Assembly (NCBI GenBank): GCA_031289875.1 | Contig: JAITOO010000218.1 | Location: 1-8,971, forward strand | Reading direction: 5' to 3' | Source of the DNA: Flavobacteriaceae bacterium | Lineage (GTDB): Bacteria; Bacteroidota; Bacteroidia; Flavobacteriales; Weeksellaceae | Length of the DNA: 8,971 nucleotides | Shown here: positions 1 through 5,849 of the stretch, piece after piece | Layout: the number at the start of each line of letters is the position of its first letter | Numbering within the stretch: the stretch's first letter is position 1 | Translations under genes and position numbers: made by a program | Notes under the pieces: model-generated | What the model was told of the DNA's origin: nothing | What the model saw: the letters and a program-made list of their open reading frames with translations, nothing else | Database searches by the model: none

Positions 1-8
1 TTAGATAC

Positions 9-776
9 ATGATACGGTTAAATAAAAGACAACAGTTTATTCTTGATGAAATTGAATCTCAGAAGTTTGTGGAAGTGAATACTCTCGGTGAAAAGTTAAC
101 CGTTTCCGCCGTAACCATCCGAAAGGATTTGAAATTTCTCGAAGACAAAGGACTGTTGTACCGCACGCACGGCGGGGCGAGCAAGGAGTCGCAATACGCT
201 TTTGAACGCAACATCAACGAAAAAGAATTTGTGCAAGTTCCTCAAAAAAAGAAAATTGCAGAAGAAGCGCTAAAATTCATCAACAATGACGACTTTATCA
301 TTTTGGCATCGGGAACGTCCATTCATTATTTGGCGAGGGTCATCAAGGGCTTTAAAAAACTGACGGTTGTTACGCCTGCCTTGCGCGTGTCAATGGAGTT
401 GAGCAAAGACCCTTTTATCGACGTGATACAGCTCGGCGGAACGTTGCGGAAAAGTTCTATTTCCGTCATCGGAATCATTCCTGAAACGGATTTGCGGGAT
501 TTCTCATGCAATAAACTCTTTCTCGGAGTGGACGGAATTGACGTGAATTACGGTTTGACCACTTCCAACGCTTCGGAAGCGCATTTGAATCAAGTTATGA
601 TAGAATCGTCTGAAAAAGTGATAGTTCTGGCAGATTCCACCAAAATCAACAAGCGCGGATTCGGCAAAATTTGCGATATTGACAAAGTTGATGCCTTGAT
701 TACTGACAGCGGAATTTTAGCCGAAGATTTGGAGACCTTCGAGGGCAGGGGAATTGAGGTGATTGTAGCGAGATAG
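9..776 (+). CDS. DeoR/GlpR-family transcriptional repressor
   Basis: A cytoplasmic DNA-binding repressor that in this family senses a sugar phosphate and controls carbohydrate or glycerol catabolism. The 255 residues match the usual length. An N-terminal winged HTH (about residues 5-57) contains VTIRKDL at 35-41 as the recognition helix, followed by the family signature RTHGGA at 52-57. The C-terminal sugar-phosphate-sensing domain (about 75-250) shows the phosphate-loop region SGTS (101-104), a QLGG motif, GVDGID with GLTTSNASEAH, and the late ADSTK motif. One oddity is LASGTS, where many relatives have an Asp before the small residue and Gly of this loop. The ATG at 9 fits the family N-terminus, but the frame is open to the window edge, so a slightly earlier start is possible. 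The regulated operon is not visible; it may lie to the left. The next gene is 150 bases away and unrelated, so this gene probably ends its transcript. The family is certain, the ligand unknown. Confidence 0.93.
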   Translation: MIRLNKRQQFILDEIESQKFVEVNTLGEKLTVSAVTIRKDLKFLEDKGLLYRTHGGASKESQYAFERNINEKEFVQVPQKKKIAEEALKFINNDDFIILASGTSIHYLARVIKGFKKLTVVTPALRVSMELSKDPFIDVIQLGGTLRKSSISVIGIIPETDLRDFSCNKLFLGVDGIDVNYGLTTSNASEAHLNQVMIESSEKVIVLADSTKINKRGFGKICDIDKVDALITDSGILAEDLETFEGRGIEVIVAR

Positions 777-866
777 ATTCTTCCGACATGATTTTCTTAA
801 CTTGTTTTAAATTAAATACTTAATCAGGAACGAAAGTCATTCGGTCTTGGATATTCATCACAAATG

Positions 867-898
867 TTTTTTATTCTCATTTTATTGAATTATATTTG
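867..898 (+). promoter_or_regulatory. Bacteroidota-type promoter for the toxin-antitoxin pair
   Basis: TATATTTG at 891-898 is an exact match to the phylum's TAnnTTTG -7 element. A T-rich stretch at 867-872 sits about 20 bases upstream, where the TTTG-like -33 element belongs, but it is only a weak match. Transcription would begin near 905, giving a leader of about 22 bases before the ATG at 927. The leader is A-rich and has no Shine-Dalgarno site. In this kind of module the promoter is usually repressed by the antitoxin; that is inferred here. Confidence 0.55.
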
Positions 899-926
899 TC
901 GGAAATGACAGGAAAAATTTAAAAAT

Positions 927-1238
927 ATGATAGCAGAAGTTTTAACATATAAGAAAATCGTTGAAAATATGCACTCATTAATTCAAAACAGCCATATCAA
1001 GACAAAGCATATTATTTCCAAATCGGGCATACCGGAAGCCTCTTTTTACAGAAAACTGAAACTGAACGGCTTTTCGGCAGACGAAGTTCTAAAAATTTTA
1101 CAAATTATCATGCCTGAACAATATGAATATGAAGAGATTATGAGAAAAATAAAGCAGGGGAAAGAAGAGGTTGAGGCGGGAAATTTTATTGAAGAAGAAG
1201 ATTTTGTTTTTGATGTCAGGAAAAGATTGGGGAAATGA
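927..1238 (+). CDS. HTH-containing antitoxin of a RelE/ParE-type module
   Basis: A 103-residue protein, most likely the antitoxin for the toxin encoded immediately downstream. The middle (about 25-45) looks like a helix-turn-helix: KTKHIISKSG forms the first helix and turn, and PEASFYRKLK the recognition helix. It is followed by a hydrophobic helix SADEVLKILQIIMP. The C-terminal part (about 66-103) is highly charged, and its GNFIEEEDF stretch resembles the short extended segment with which Bacteroidota RelB/ParD-like antitoxins wrap their toxin, often written G-x-hydrophobic-x-x-EE. The expected roles are neutralising the toxin and autorepressing the promoter just upstream. The last four bases (1235-1238, ATGA) overlap the toxin start, indicating translational coupling. 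I do not recognise a named family. The antitoxin call rests on position, size, overlap and C-terminal character. Confidence 0.72.
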   Translation: MIAEVLTYKKIVENMHSLIQNSHIKTKHIISKSGIPEASFYRKLKLNGFSADEVLKILQIIMPEQYEYEEIMRKIKQGKEEVEAGNFIEEEDFVFDVRKRLGK

Positions 1239-1537
1239 AAAGATTGATATTTTCTTCAAGAGCAGACCAAGATTATTACGAAATTGTACACTATTTGGAC
1301 GAAAATTTTGGTATTGAAAAAGCGGTGTCTTTTGAAAAAAGTTTGAGAGAAAAATTATTACTCATCAAAACACAACCTTTCGCTTTTGGTTTTTTCTTTG
1401 ATACAGATTGTCGAAAATGCCTTATAAATCCCTATATAACAATGCTTTACCGCATAACTGAAACACGTATAGAAATTATCGCTTTTTGGTTCAACCGTGC
1501 CGACCCTGATAAAATTAAAGAATTTCTTATTACATAA
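1235..1537 (+). CDS. RelE/ParE-superfamily toxin
   Basis: A 100-residue protein with the RelE/ParE fold pattern: a first strand (RLIFSSRA, 3-10), two helices forming a hairpin (about 10-45, YYEIVHYLDENFG then AVSFEKSLREKLL), and a C-terminal beta sheet. The sheet includes INPYITMLYRI (64-74), IEIIAFWF (79-86) and the closing NRADPDKIKEFL (87-98). The last motif corresponds to the conserved RxxP tail of the Bacteroidota branch. Members either block DNA gyrase (ParE) or cut mRNA on the ribosome (RelE). The sequence alone does not separate these; the lack of an obvious basic or histidine catalytic set near the C-terminus leans toward the ParE-like side, but weakly. It overlaps the antitoxin by ATGA and is transcribed with it. 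The frame is intact with no sign of decay. Superfamily confident, target unknown. Confidence 0.85.
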   Translation: MKRLIFSSRADQDYYEIVHYLDENFGIEKAVSFEKSLREKLLLIKTQPFAFGFFFDTDCRKCLINPYITMLYRITETRIEIIAFWFNRADPDKIKEFLIT

Positions 1538-1897
1538 ATATGAATAATGGTTTTTCATTAAGAATGGTAATTTAGCAGAAATAAATTGATTAATCAGGAG
1601 AGGAAAGGTGGAAAACACTAATATTTACAAGAGTTGTTAAAGAAATGTCTAATATTTTGGCGATTTTATAAAGAGTGCACAAAATCGGAACGTTGATGCA
1701 GGTGTGTCCTGCCGCTTCGCTGATAGATTTTGTTCCTCGCATAGCAAATTTGTCATTGACCCAAAACCTTTCGCCTTTGAGATAGGGAATTATATTTATC
1801 CGCAAAGGGGCTTTCGATGGTTTGCAGAAATTTATTAAAATGATGTGTTAATAAGTGTAGTTATTTAAAAATCAGGTAATTAATGTTTTTTAGTTTC
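1538..1897. other. 360-base stretch without a confident gene
   Basis: This lies between the converging toxin and mgsA genes. The outer parts (1538-1675 and 1830-1897) are very AT-rich and featureless, and no terminator hairpin with a T-run was found. The core (about 1676-1830) is visibly richer in G and C than its surroundings. It holds the 71-codon minus-strand frame described separately, a perfect GCAGG/CCTGC inverted repeat with a five-base loop (1698-1712), and a looser CCTTTG/CAAAGG pair (1774-1779 and 1803-1808). The base-composition contrast suggests the core is, or was, something functional or imported. Confidence 0.5.
1590..1805 (-). pseudogene. Possible relic of an XRE-type regulator or repeated element (uncertain)
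   Basis: A 71-codon minus-strand frame whose C-terminal half reads LCTLYKIAKILDISLTTLV. This closely resembles the last two helices of XRE-type HTH regulators, which commonly end in TLxKIAKALDIS-LxxL. Just before it, ISEAAGHTCINVP could be a shortened version of the helix-turn-helix core, where relatives have roughly 15 more residues between the AG turn and the TL helix. The N-terminal 25 residues do not look like a regulator. This fits a regulator remnant with an internal deletion, or a fragment of a repeated intergenic element. It could also be chance coding of a non-coding element. No promoter was found for it. It sits beside the toxin-antitoxin module, a place where decayed regulators accumulate. 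Confidence 0.3.
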
Positions 1898-2287
1898 TTA
1901 CTTTTCGCTTCTGTTTTTTATCATTCCCAAAGACTGAATAATAATTTCTGCTGTCGCTTTGTTGGTAGTCAGAGGGACATTATGTAAATCGCACAGTCTC
2001 AGCAACATATTTACGTCAGGTTCGTGAGGGTGTTTTCCGAGCGGATCGCGGAAGAAAATCACCAAATCGGTGAGACCGTCCACTACTCTTGCCGCAATTT
2101 GTGCGTCGCCGCCCAGCGGTCCCGAATTGAATTTCTTAACTTCCAAACCTGCCTGCTCCACGAAAGAACCTGTTGTACCCGTGGCAATTAAGTTCACATT
2201 GTGCTGTTTTAGTATATCTAAATGCGCCATCAAGAAAGCGACCATGTCTGCCTTTCTGCCATCGTGTGCTATGATTGCTATTTCCAT
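1898..2287 (-). CDS. mgsA: Methylglyoxal synthase
   Basis: Converts dihydroxyacetone phosphate to methylglyoxal and inorganic phosphate in the cytoplasm, a glycolytic bypass that frees phosphate when sugar phosphates build up. The protein has 129 residues against 152 in E. coli, lacking the short N-terminal extension and part of the C-terminus, as is common in smaller versions. The active-site set is complete. H8 and D9 in AHDGRK correspond to E. coli H19/D20. The catalytic D61 in GPLGGDAQ corresponds to D71, and D81 in FFRDPL to D91. H88 and D91 in PHEPD correspond to H98/D101. The phosphate-binding TGTTG is at 36-40. The ATG at 2287 places HDGRK at the expected distance. A TAnnTTTG box lies 17 bases upstream, so the gene is probably transcribed separately from tag, 75 bases upstream, although read-through is possible. 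Confidence 0.96.
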   Translation of the reverse strand: MEIAIIAHDGRKADMVAFLMAHLDILKQHNVNLIATGTTGSFVEQAGLEVKKFNSGPLGGDAQIAARVVDGLTDLVIFFRDPLGKHPHEPDVNMLLRLCDLHNVPLTTNKATAEIIIQSLGMIKNRSEK

Positions 2288-2304
2288 TTTTTAGTATTTT
2301 GGCG

Positions 2305-2312
2305 CAAAGGTA
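2305..2312 (-). promoter_or_regulatory. -7 box of the mgsA promoter
   Basis: Read on the minus strand this is TACCTTTG, an exact TAnnTTTG match, 17 bases before the mgsA ATG. That leaves a leader of about ten bases. No TTG-type -33 element is present at the usual 19-23 base distance; the space is taken by a tandem 10-base repeat. The promoter may therefore depend on an activator or be controlled by a repressor bound at the repeat. Confidence 0.5.
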
Positions 2313-2315
2313 AGA

Positions 2316-2335
2316 GAAAATTGTTAAAAATTGTT
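2316..2335 (-). repeat. Tandem 10-base repeat upstream of the mgsA -7 box
   Basis: On the minus strand two adjoining copies, AACAATTTTT (2335-2326) and AACAATTTTC (2325-2316), agree at nine of ten positions. They lie three bases upstream of the -7 box, spanning the place of the -33 element. A spacing of ten bases puts both copies on one face of the helix, as expected for a pair of protein-binding half-sites. In AT-rich intergenic DNA such a repeat may also be chance. Confidence 0.45.
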
Positions 2336-2362
2336 TTTTTTCGAAATACTTTTTTCCGTTGT

Positions 2363-2923
2363 TTATTTTTTTGGATAGCAGAAACAATCTACAAGGTGGT
2401 CGTTTACAATGCCTGTTGCTTGTAAATGCGCATAAACAATCGTCGTTCCGACGAATTTGAAACCGCGTTTTTTCAAATCTTTGGAAATCCTGTCTGAAAG
2501 CTCCGTCGAAGCGGGAACTTCTTTAATCGTTTTCCATTGATTGACAATGGGTTGTCCGTTGGTAAATTCCCAAATATAATTGCAAAAACTTTCAAATTCT
2601 TTCTGAACTTCCATAAATTTTTGAGCGTTAATAATCGCAGCCTGTATTTTCATTTTATTTCTGACAATCCCTTTATTTTCAAGAAGTTCATCGATTTTTT
2701 TCTGCTCATAATTTGCGATTTTCCGATAATCGAAATCATCAAATGCGTGCCTGAAATTTTCTCTTTTCCGAAGAATGGTTAGCCAACTTAATCCCGCTTG
2801 AAAGTTCTCCAACAGCAAAAATTCAAACATTTTCAAGTCGTCTCGGACGGGCTTACCCCATTCCTCATCGTGATATTTAATGTAAAGTTCGTCAGAACTT
2901 GTCCAATCACAGCGTTTTTTCAT
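2363..2923 (-). CDS. tag: DNA-3-methyladenine glycosylase I
   Basis: Removes 3-methyladenine from alkylated DNA, starting base excision repair. It has 186 residues against 187 in E. coli, colinear throughout. The zinc snap of the family is complete: C5 in KKRCDW, H18 in YHDEEWG, and H176 and C180 in NDHLVDCFC. The substrate pocket residues are present: Y17, E39 and W47 in LLLENFQAGLSW, the last two corresponding to E. coli E38 and W46. The helix-hairpin-helix and surroundings include KRENFRHAF, GIVRNKMKIQA and the late KKRGFKFVGTTI. The ATG at 2923 gives the family N-terminus. It overlaps the 3' end of the OstA-like gene by 17 bases in another frame, so it is translated from the same mRNA and probably relies on ribosomes terminating nearby. 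No separate promoter was found. No adaptive-response regulator is in the window. Confidence 0.96.
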   Translation of the reverse strand: MKKRCDWTSSDELYIKYHDEEWGKPVRDDLKMFEFLLLENFQAGLSWLTILRKRENFRHAFDDFDYRKIANYEQKKIDELLENKGIVRNKMKIQAAIINAQKFMEVQKEFESFCNYIWEFTNGQPIVNQWKTIKEVPASTELSDRISKDLKKRGFKFVGTTIVYAHLQATGIVNDHLVDCFCYPKK

Positions 2924-4643
2924 TTTCAGGCTCTAAATTTTCCGGTTTCCCCAAAGTCTTTTCAGGTCTGCTTTTTGGCGTTTTTTGTGGATTTTTTGTT
3001 TCGGGTTCGTTAATCAGCCCTTGTTCTTTCAATGTTTGTTCCAAAGTTTTTCCGGACTTGGTTTTATCAGACGGAAAAACATCGGGAAAGATGTCTTCCC
3101 ATTTTTTCAGGCGTTCGTCTTCCCTCCACTCAAAATCAATGAGAAAACGCTGTTGTTTAGGAATTTTGCTTTCGGGATAGATATTGGATACCGCATTAAT
3201 TTTACACGAGACGATTTCTAATTTCTGTTCTATAAATTCTCCCTGAATTTCTCCGCAGGTAGATTTTATCACGCCTATTCTGCTCTTTTCGTGGGTTTTG
3301 GAATTTTCTTCATCGGCGTAAGTAATGGCTTCTGCATTTCCCTGCATATCAACAAAATGCAATTTTTCGTCTTCTAAATATGCATGCATCATTCTGCCTT
3401 TCACTTGATTAAATTCAAATTTCTGAGAGAGAGAATCGACCTTGCTGACGGCAAAAGCATGCTGACGACCATAAAGCGAGTCCATCGACTGAGACTTGGG
3501 ATTTAAGTAAGCCGTAATCGTGTCGGCGGTGAACTGCCGTCCGTTGTGCGCCCAGAAAATCGGATTTTTGTAAAAATCAATTTGCCCGATGGTTTCTCGG
3601 TAAATCAGAGAATCGCTTTTTCCGGACATGTTTGACTTGAACAGCCGACCATTGTAAAAACCTCTGATAATGGATTTTTTATCCTTGTCCTGCACGGCAA
3701 GCAGTGTGTCGGAATACATGTAAATGCTGTCTTTTTGCAGGACTTTGACCATGTACGGACGTTTTGTAACCATCGCAGAATCCTGAAAACGAAAGACTTC
3801 GCCGTAGCCGCCAATAAGATAGCGGTTTTCTTTCGGGTCATCCAATTTGACATTGCCTTTTCCTTTCCCGAAGCCTGTTATTTCATTGAAATACAGCGTA
3901 TCGCCTGTCAAAATCTTGCCTTGATAATAAACGTGTCCGTCTTGAGTCAGAAAAGATTCTTTGGTGTTGGTGTTGTACGTTCCTTCTTTTGCTGTAACGT
4001 ATTGAGTATAATCTTTTTTGTTTGTAATTCGAGTGAAACTTTTGAAATCGGCAACGCTTGTTTTGTTGTTGAATTTGATGTTGTCTCCCTCGATTTTGTA
4101 GTTGGGAGATTCTAATGTAGAACTTGTTCCCAACTCAATTCGGTCTTCTTTGACAAAATATTTCCCAACTTTGGTGTGGGTGGTGGAATTGTTGCGCGTA
4201 ACAGTTCCCCAATTATCGAAAAAAGCCACATCGCTGTTGGTATCGTATTGAAGTTTTTGAGTTTCAATAACTTGTTCCGGCGTAACGAGTTTTACATTGT
4301 CATAAGCAACCGCCATTTTGGTCATGGCATCGTAAGTAAGTATCTTACAATCCAATACGGAATTTTTATCGGTAAAATGGACATTTCCCCTCGCTTCAAC
4401 GAAATTTTTGTCTTGAAAATAAATCACGGAATCGGCTTGGATTCTGGAAGTTTCGTGTTCGGCAATCACATTGCCAGAATAGACCATGTTGCCGTCAAAA
4501 ACCTTTTCGTTCACTTCCTCCAAATCGGCATTGACCAAAGTGATTTTTTTGGCATTCGGATTTTGAGGCGGATGGGGCGGCAATACTTGCGAAAAGACTA
4601 TTCCGCAGGTAAATAACAGCAACAACAAGAGTTTGAATTTCAT
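2907..4643 (-). CDS. OstA-like (LptA/LptD-N-type) periplasmic protein
   Basis: A 578-residue exported protein of the OstA-like family of Bacteroidota, related to the beta-jellyroll domains of LptA and the N-terminus of LptD that carry lipopolysaccharide across the periplasm. A signal peptide covers residues 1-18 (KFK then a leucine-rich core), with cleavage expected before Q19; C13 lacks a proper lipobox, so it is not a lipoprotein. From about 35 to 450 the protein is a run of short strands with recurrent units such as DGNMVYSGNV, ARGNVHF and GDTLYFNEITGFGKGKGNV, typical of the OstA fold. The tail (about 540-578) is rich in Pro, Lys and Glu and probably disordered. It is far longer than E. 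coli LptA (about 185 residues). The LPS-transport role is inferred from family. It leads an operon with tag and has a good promoter upstream. Confidence 0.88.
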   Translation of the reverse strand: MKFKLLLLLLFTCGIVFSQVLPPHPPQNPNAKKITLVNADLEEVNEKVFDGNMVYSGNVIAEHETSRIQADSVIYFQDKNFVEARGNVHFTDKNSVLDCKILTYDAMTKMAVAYDNVKLVTPEQVIETQKLQYDTNSDVAFFDNWGTVTRNNSTTHTKVGKYFVKEDRIELGTSSTLESPNYKIEGDNIKFNNKTSVADFKSFTRITNKKDYTQYVTAKEGTYNTNTKESFLTQDGHVYYQGKILTGDTLYFNEITGFGKGKGNVKLDDPKENRYLIGGYGEVFRFQDSAMVTKRPYMVKVLQKDSIYMYSDTLLAVQDKDKKSIIRGFYNGRLFKSNMSGKSDSLIYRETIGQIDFYKNPIFWAHNGRQFTADTITAYLNPKSQSMDSLYGRQHAFAVSKVDSLSQKFEFNQVKGRMMHAYLEDEKLHFVDMQGNAEAITYADEENSKTHEKSRIGVIKSTCGEIQGEFIEQKLEIVSCKINAVSNIYPESKIPKQQRFLIDFEWREDERLKKWEDIFPDVFPSDKTKSGKTLEQTLKEQGLINEPETKNPQKTPKSRPEKTLGKPENLEPENEKTL

Positions 4644-4674
4644 TTAATTATAATTTCGTATAAAACTCATCATG

Positions 4675-4709
4675 CAAATATATCAATTTATTTATAAACT
4701 TTTCTCAAA
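4675..4709 (-). promoter_or_regulatory. Promoter of the OstA-like gene and tag
   Basis: On the minus strand, TTTG (4709-4706) is followed after 23 bases by TATATTTG (4682-4675), an exact TAnnTTTG -7 element. The gap is at the long end of the range tolerated in flavobacteria. Transcription would start around 4668, about 25 bases before the ATG at 4643. Confidence 0.6.
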
Positions 4710-4791
4710 AAGACTGTACTTATGAACCGTTTAATGTCGGACTTTCAGCCGGATTTTCGTTGGTAAATCAATCCTCTCTTTCTTTCTGTTT

Positions 4792-5613
4792 TTATTTCTC
4801 TTCGGAAAAATACTGTCCGCCGATTTTGGGCGTGATTTTGTTCTGAGATTTTCGAGCCTTGAACGCTATTACAGTTTTATCGAAAACGCGCAAAATTTGA
4901 AAATAATTTTGGATTCGGTAAAGATAATCAACTTCTTGATTTAGATAGGTATAAAGTATAAAATCATCTATTTCGGACTTGTCCAAGCCTATCCCGACAA
5001 AATATTCGTCGCCGAAATATCCTCGAATAATTTTAACCGCATTTAATTGATTTTCATAAGCTAACAGTCGTTCTTTACGTTTGGCATTGCCGGAAAGTAC
5101 GTCTAAAATTCCATCAATGCCGATTTTTATGGCTGCCGCTTTTTGCGCTTCGGTATTCACGTCAGTGCTGCCGTCGAGTTTCTGTGTCGGCATCAAATCG
5201 CCAAGTTTAGCCATAAGTTTGTTCTGCAAGTTCATGTCCGGCAGGCGCTTCACATCAAGTTCCAGATTTCCTGTTATTTTGGGAAAGACGTTTACGCCTG
5301 CAATCATGCGTTCTTTGATGTCCAAATGCACCGTCATAAATCCGTAATTTTCCATCGTCCGAGTAACTAAAAGTGTGCGATTTTGCACGTTAAATCCTTG
5401 AAAAACAAGCGTATCTCCTTTCTTTGCTTCCAACGCATAATTTCCGATAATATCGGTAACAGTGGTATATTTTGCGGTTTTGTTGGTAACGTAAATATTG
5501 GAAAGCAACTCGTCAGGCTCGTTCACAAAAACTTTTCCTTTGATTAATTTTCTGTCTTGCGAAAAAATAGCCAGCGAGAAAAAACACATTATGGCGGTAA
5601 TAAATAGTTTCAT
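4792..5613 (-). CDS. Secreted protein with carboxypeptidase-regulatory-like domain
   Basis: A 273-residue exported protein of unknown function. A signal peptide (MKLFITAIMC through IFS, about 1-18) is followed by Q19, the same cleavage style as the OstA-like protein. Residues about 22-100 form a CarboxypepD_reg-like beta-sandwich: KLIKGKVFV, then NIYVTNKTAKYTTVTDIIGNY with the DxxGxY turn, then KKGDTLVFQGF. This domain also begins many TonB-dependent receptors, but there is no plug or barrel here. The remaining 170 residues are mixed helical (LNAVKIIRGYFGDEYFVGIGL, YLYRIQNYFQILRVF) and unrecognised. The frame reaches a TTG at 5634, but that codon lies inside the promoter's -7 box, so the start is the ATG at 5613 or at 5619. 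It is probably periplasmic or attached to the outer membrane. Its own promoter makes it a separate unit from the genes on either side. Confidence 0.8.
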   Translation of the reverse strand: MKLFITAIMCFFSLAIFSQDRKLIKGKVFVNEPDELLSNIYVTNKTAKYTTVTDIIGNYALEAKKGDTLVFQGFNVQNRTLLVTRTMENYGFMTVHLDIKERMIAGVNVFPKITGNLELDVKRLPDMNLQNKLMAKLGDLMPTQKLDGSTDVNTEAQKAAAIKIGIDGILDVLSGNAKRKERLLAYENQLNAVKIIRGYFGDEYFVGIGLDKSEIDDFILYTYLNQEVDYLYRIQNYFQILRVFDKTVIAFKARKSQNKITPKIGGQYFSEEK

Positions 5614-5631
5614 TTGCATTCTAAACAGCAA

Positions 5632-5665
5632 CAAAAGTACGTTAAATTATTTTCAGGTTTCCAAA
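5632..5665 (-). promoter_or_regulatory. Promoter of the regulatory-like-domain protein gene
   Basis: On the minus strand, TTTG (5665-5662) and TACTTTTG (5639-5632) are separated by 22 bases and match the -33 and TAnnTTTG -7 elements. Initiation near 5626 leaves a leader of only about 7-13 bases before the candidate ATGs at 5619 and 5613. This decides against the TTG start at 5634. Confidence 0.6.
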
Positions 5666-5849
5666 TTTTATGTTTTTTTAACTTTTGCGTAAACCTTAAA
5701 TTGTTTTTTCAAAATATAACTTCTTCATTCTCAATATCATTAATTATCATCGGCGACTATTGTCAAGTTAATAATGGAATAGGATTTTTAATTTATTGAT
5801 TATGAAATGTTTACAACTTATGTTTTTGGTATTTTAGACTTAACAAACA

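Noticed and set aside
1358..1618. 86-codon minus-strand frame across the toxin gene end
   Set aside because: It mostly mirrors the toxin coding sequence and has no recognisable domain.
1698..1712. GCAGG/CCTGC hairpin as an intrinsic terminator
   Set aside because: The stem is only five base pairs and no T-run follows on either strand, so it does not qualify as a terminator.
2331..2355. T-rich runs after tag as a terminator
   Set aside because: There is no stem next to the T-runs. They are read as A-runs on the strand of tag, the wrong orientation for its terminator.
4176..4616. 146-codon plus-strand frame opposite the OstA-like gene
   Set aside because: It lies wholly within a convincing gene on the other strand, has no family resemblance and has no promoter; it is a shadow frame.
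5614..5634. TTG start at 5634 for the regulatory-like-domain protein
   Set aside because: The TTG falls inside the -7 promoter box and adds residues ahead of a normal signal peptide. The ATG at 5613 or 5619 fits better.
5614..5849. Search for a small gene or RNA between the flippase and the regulatory-like-domain protein
   Set aside because: Apart from the promoter at 5632-5665 this stretch is AT-rich, with no plausible frame, strong hairpin or repeat.
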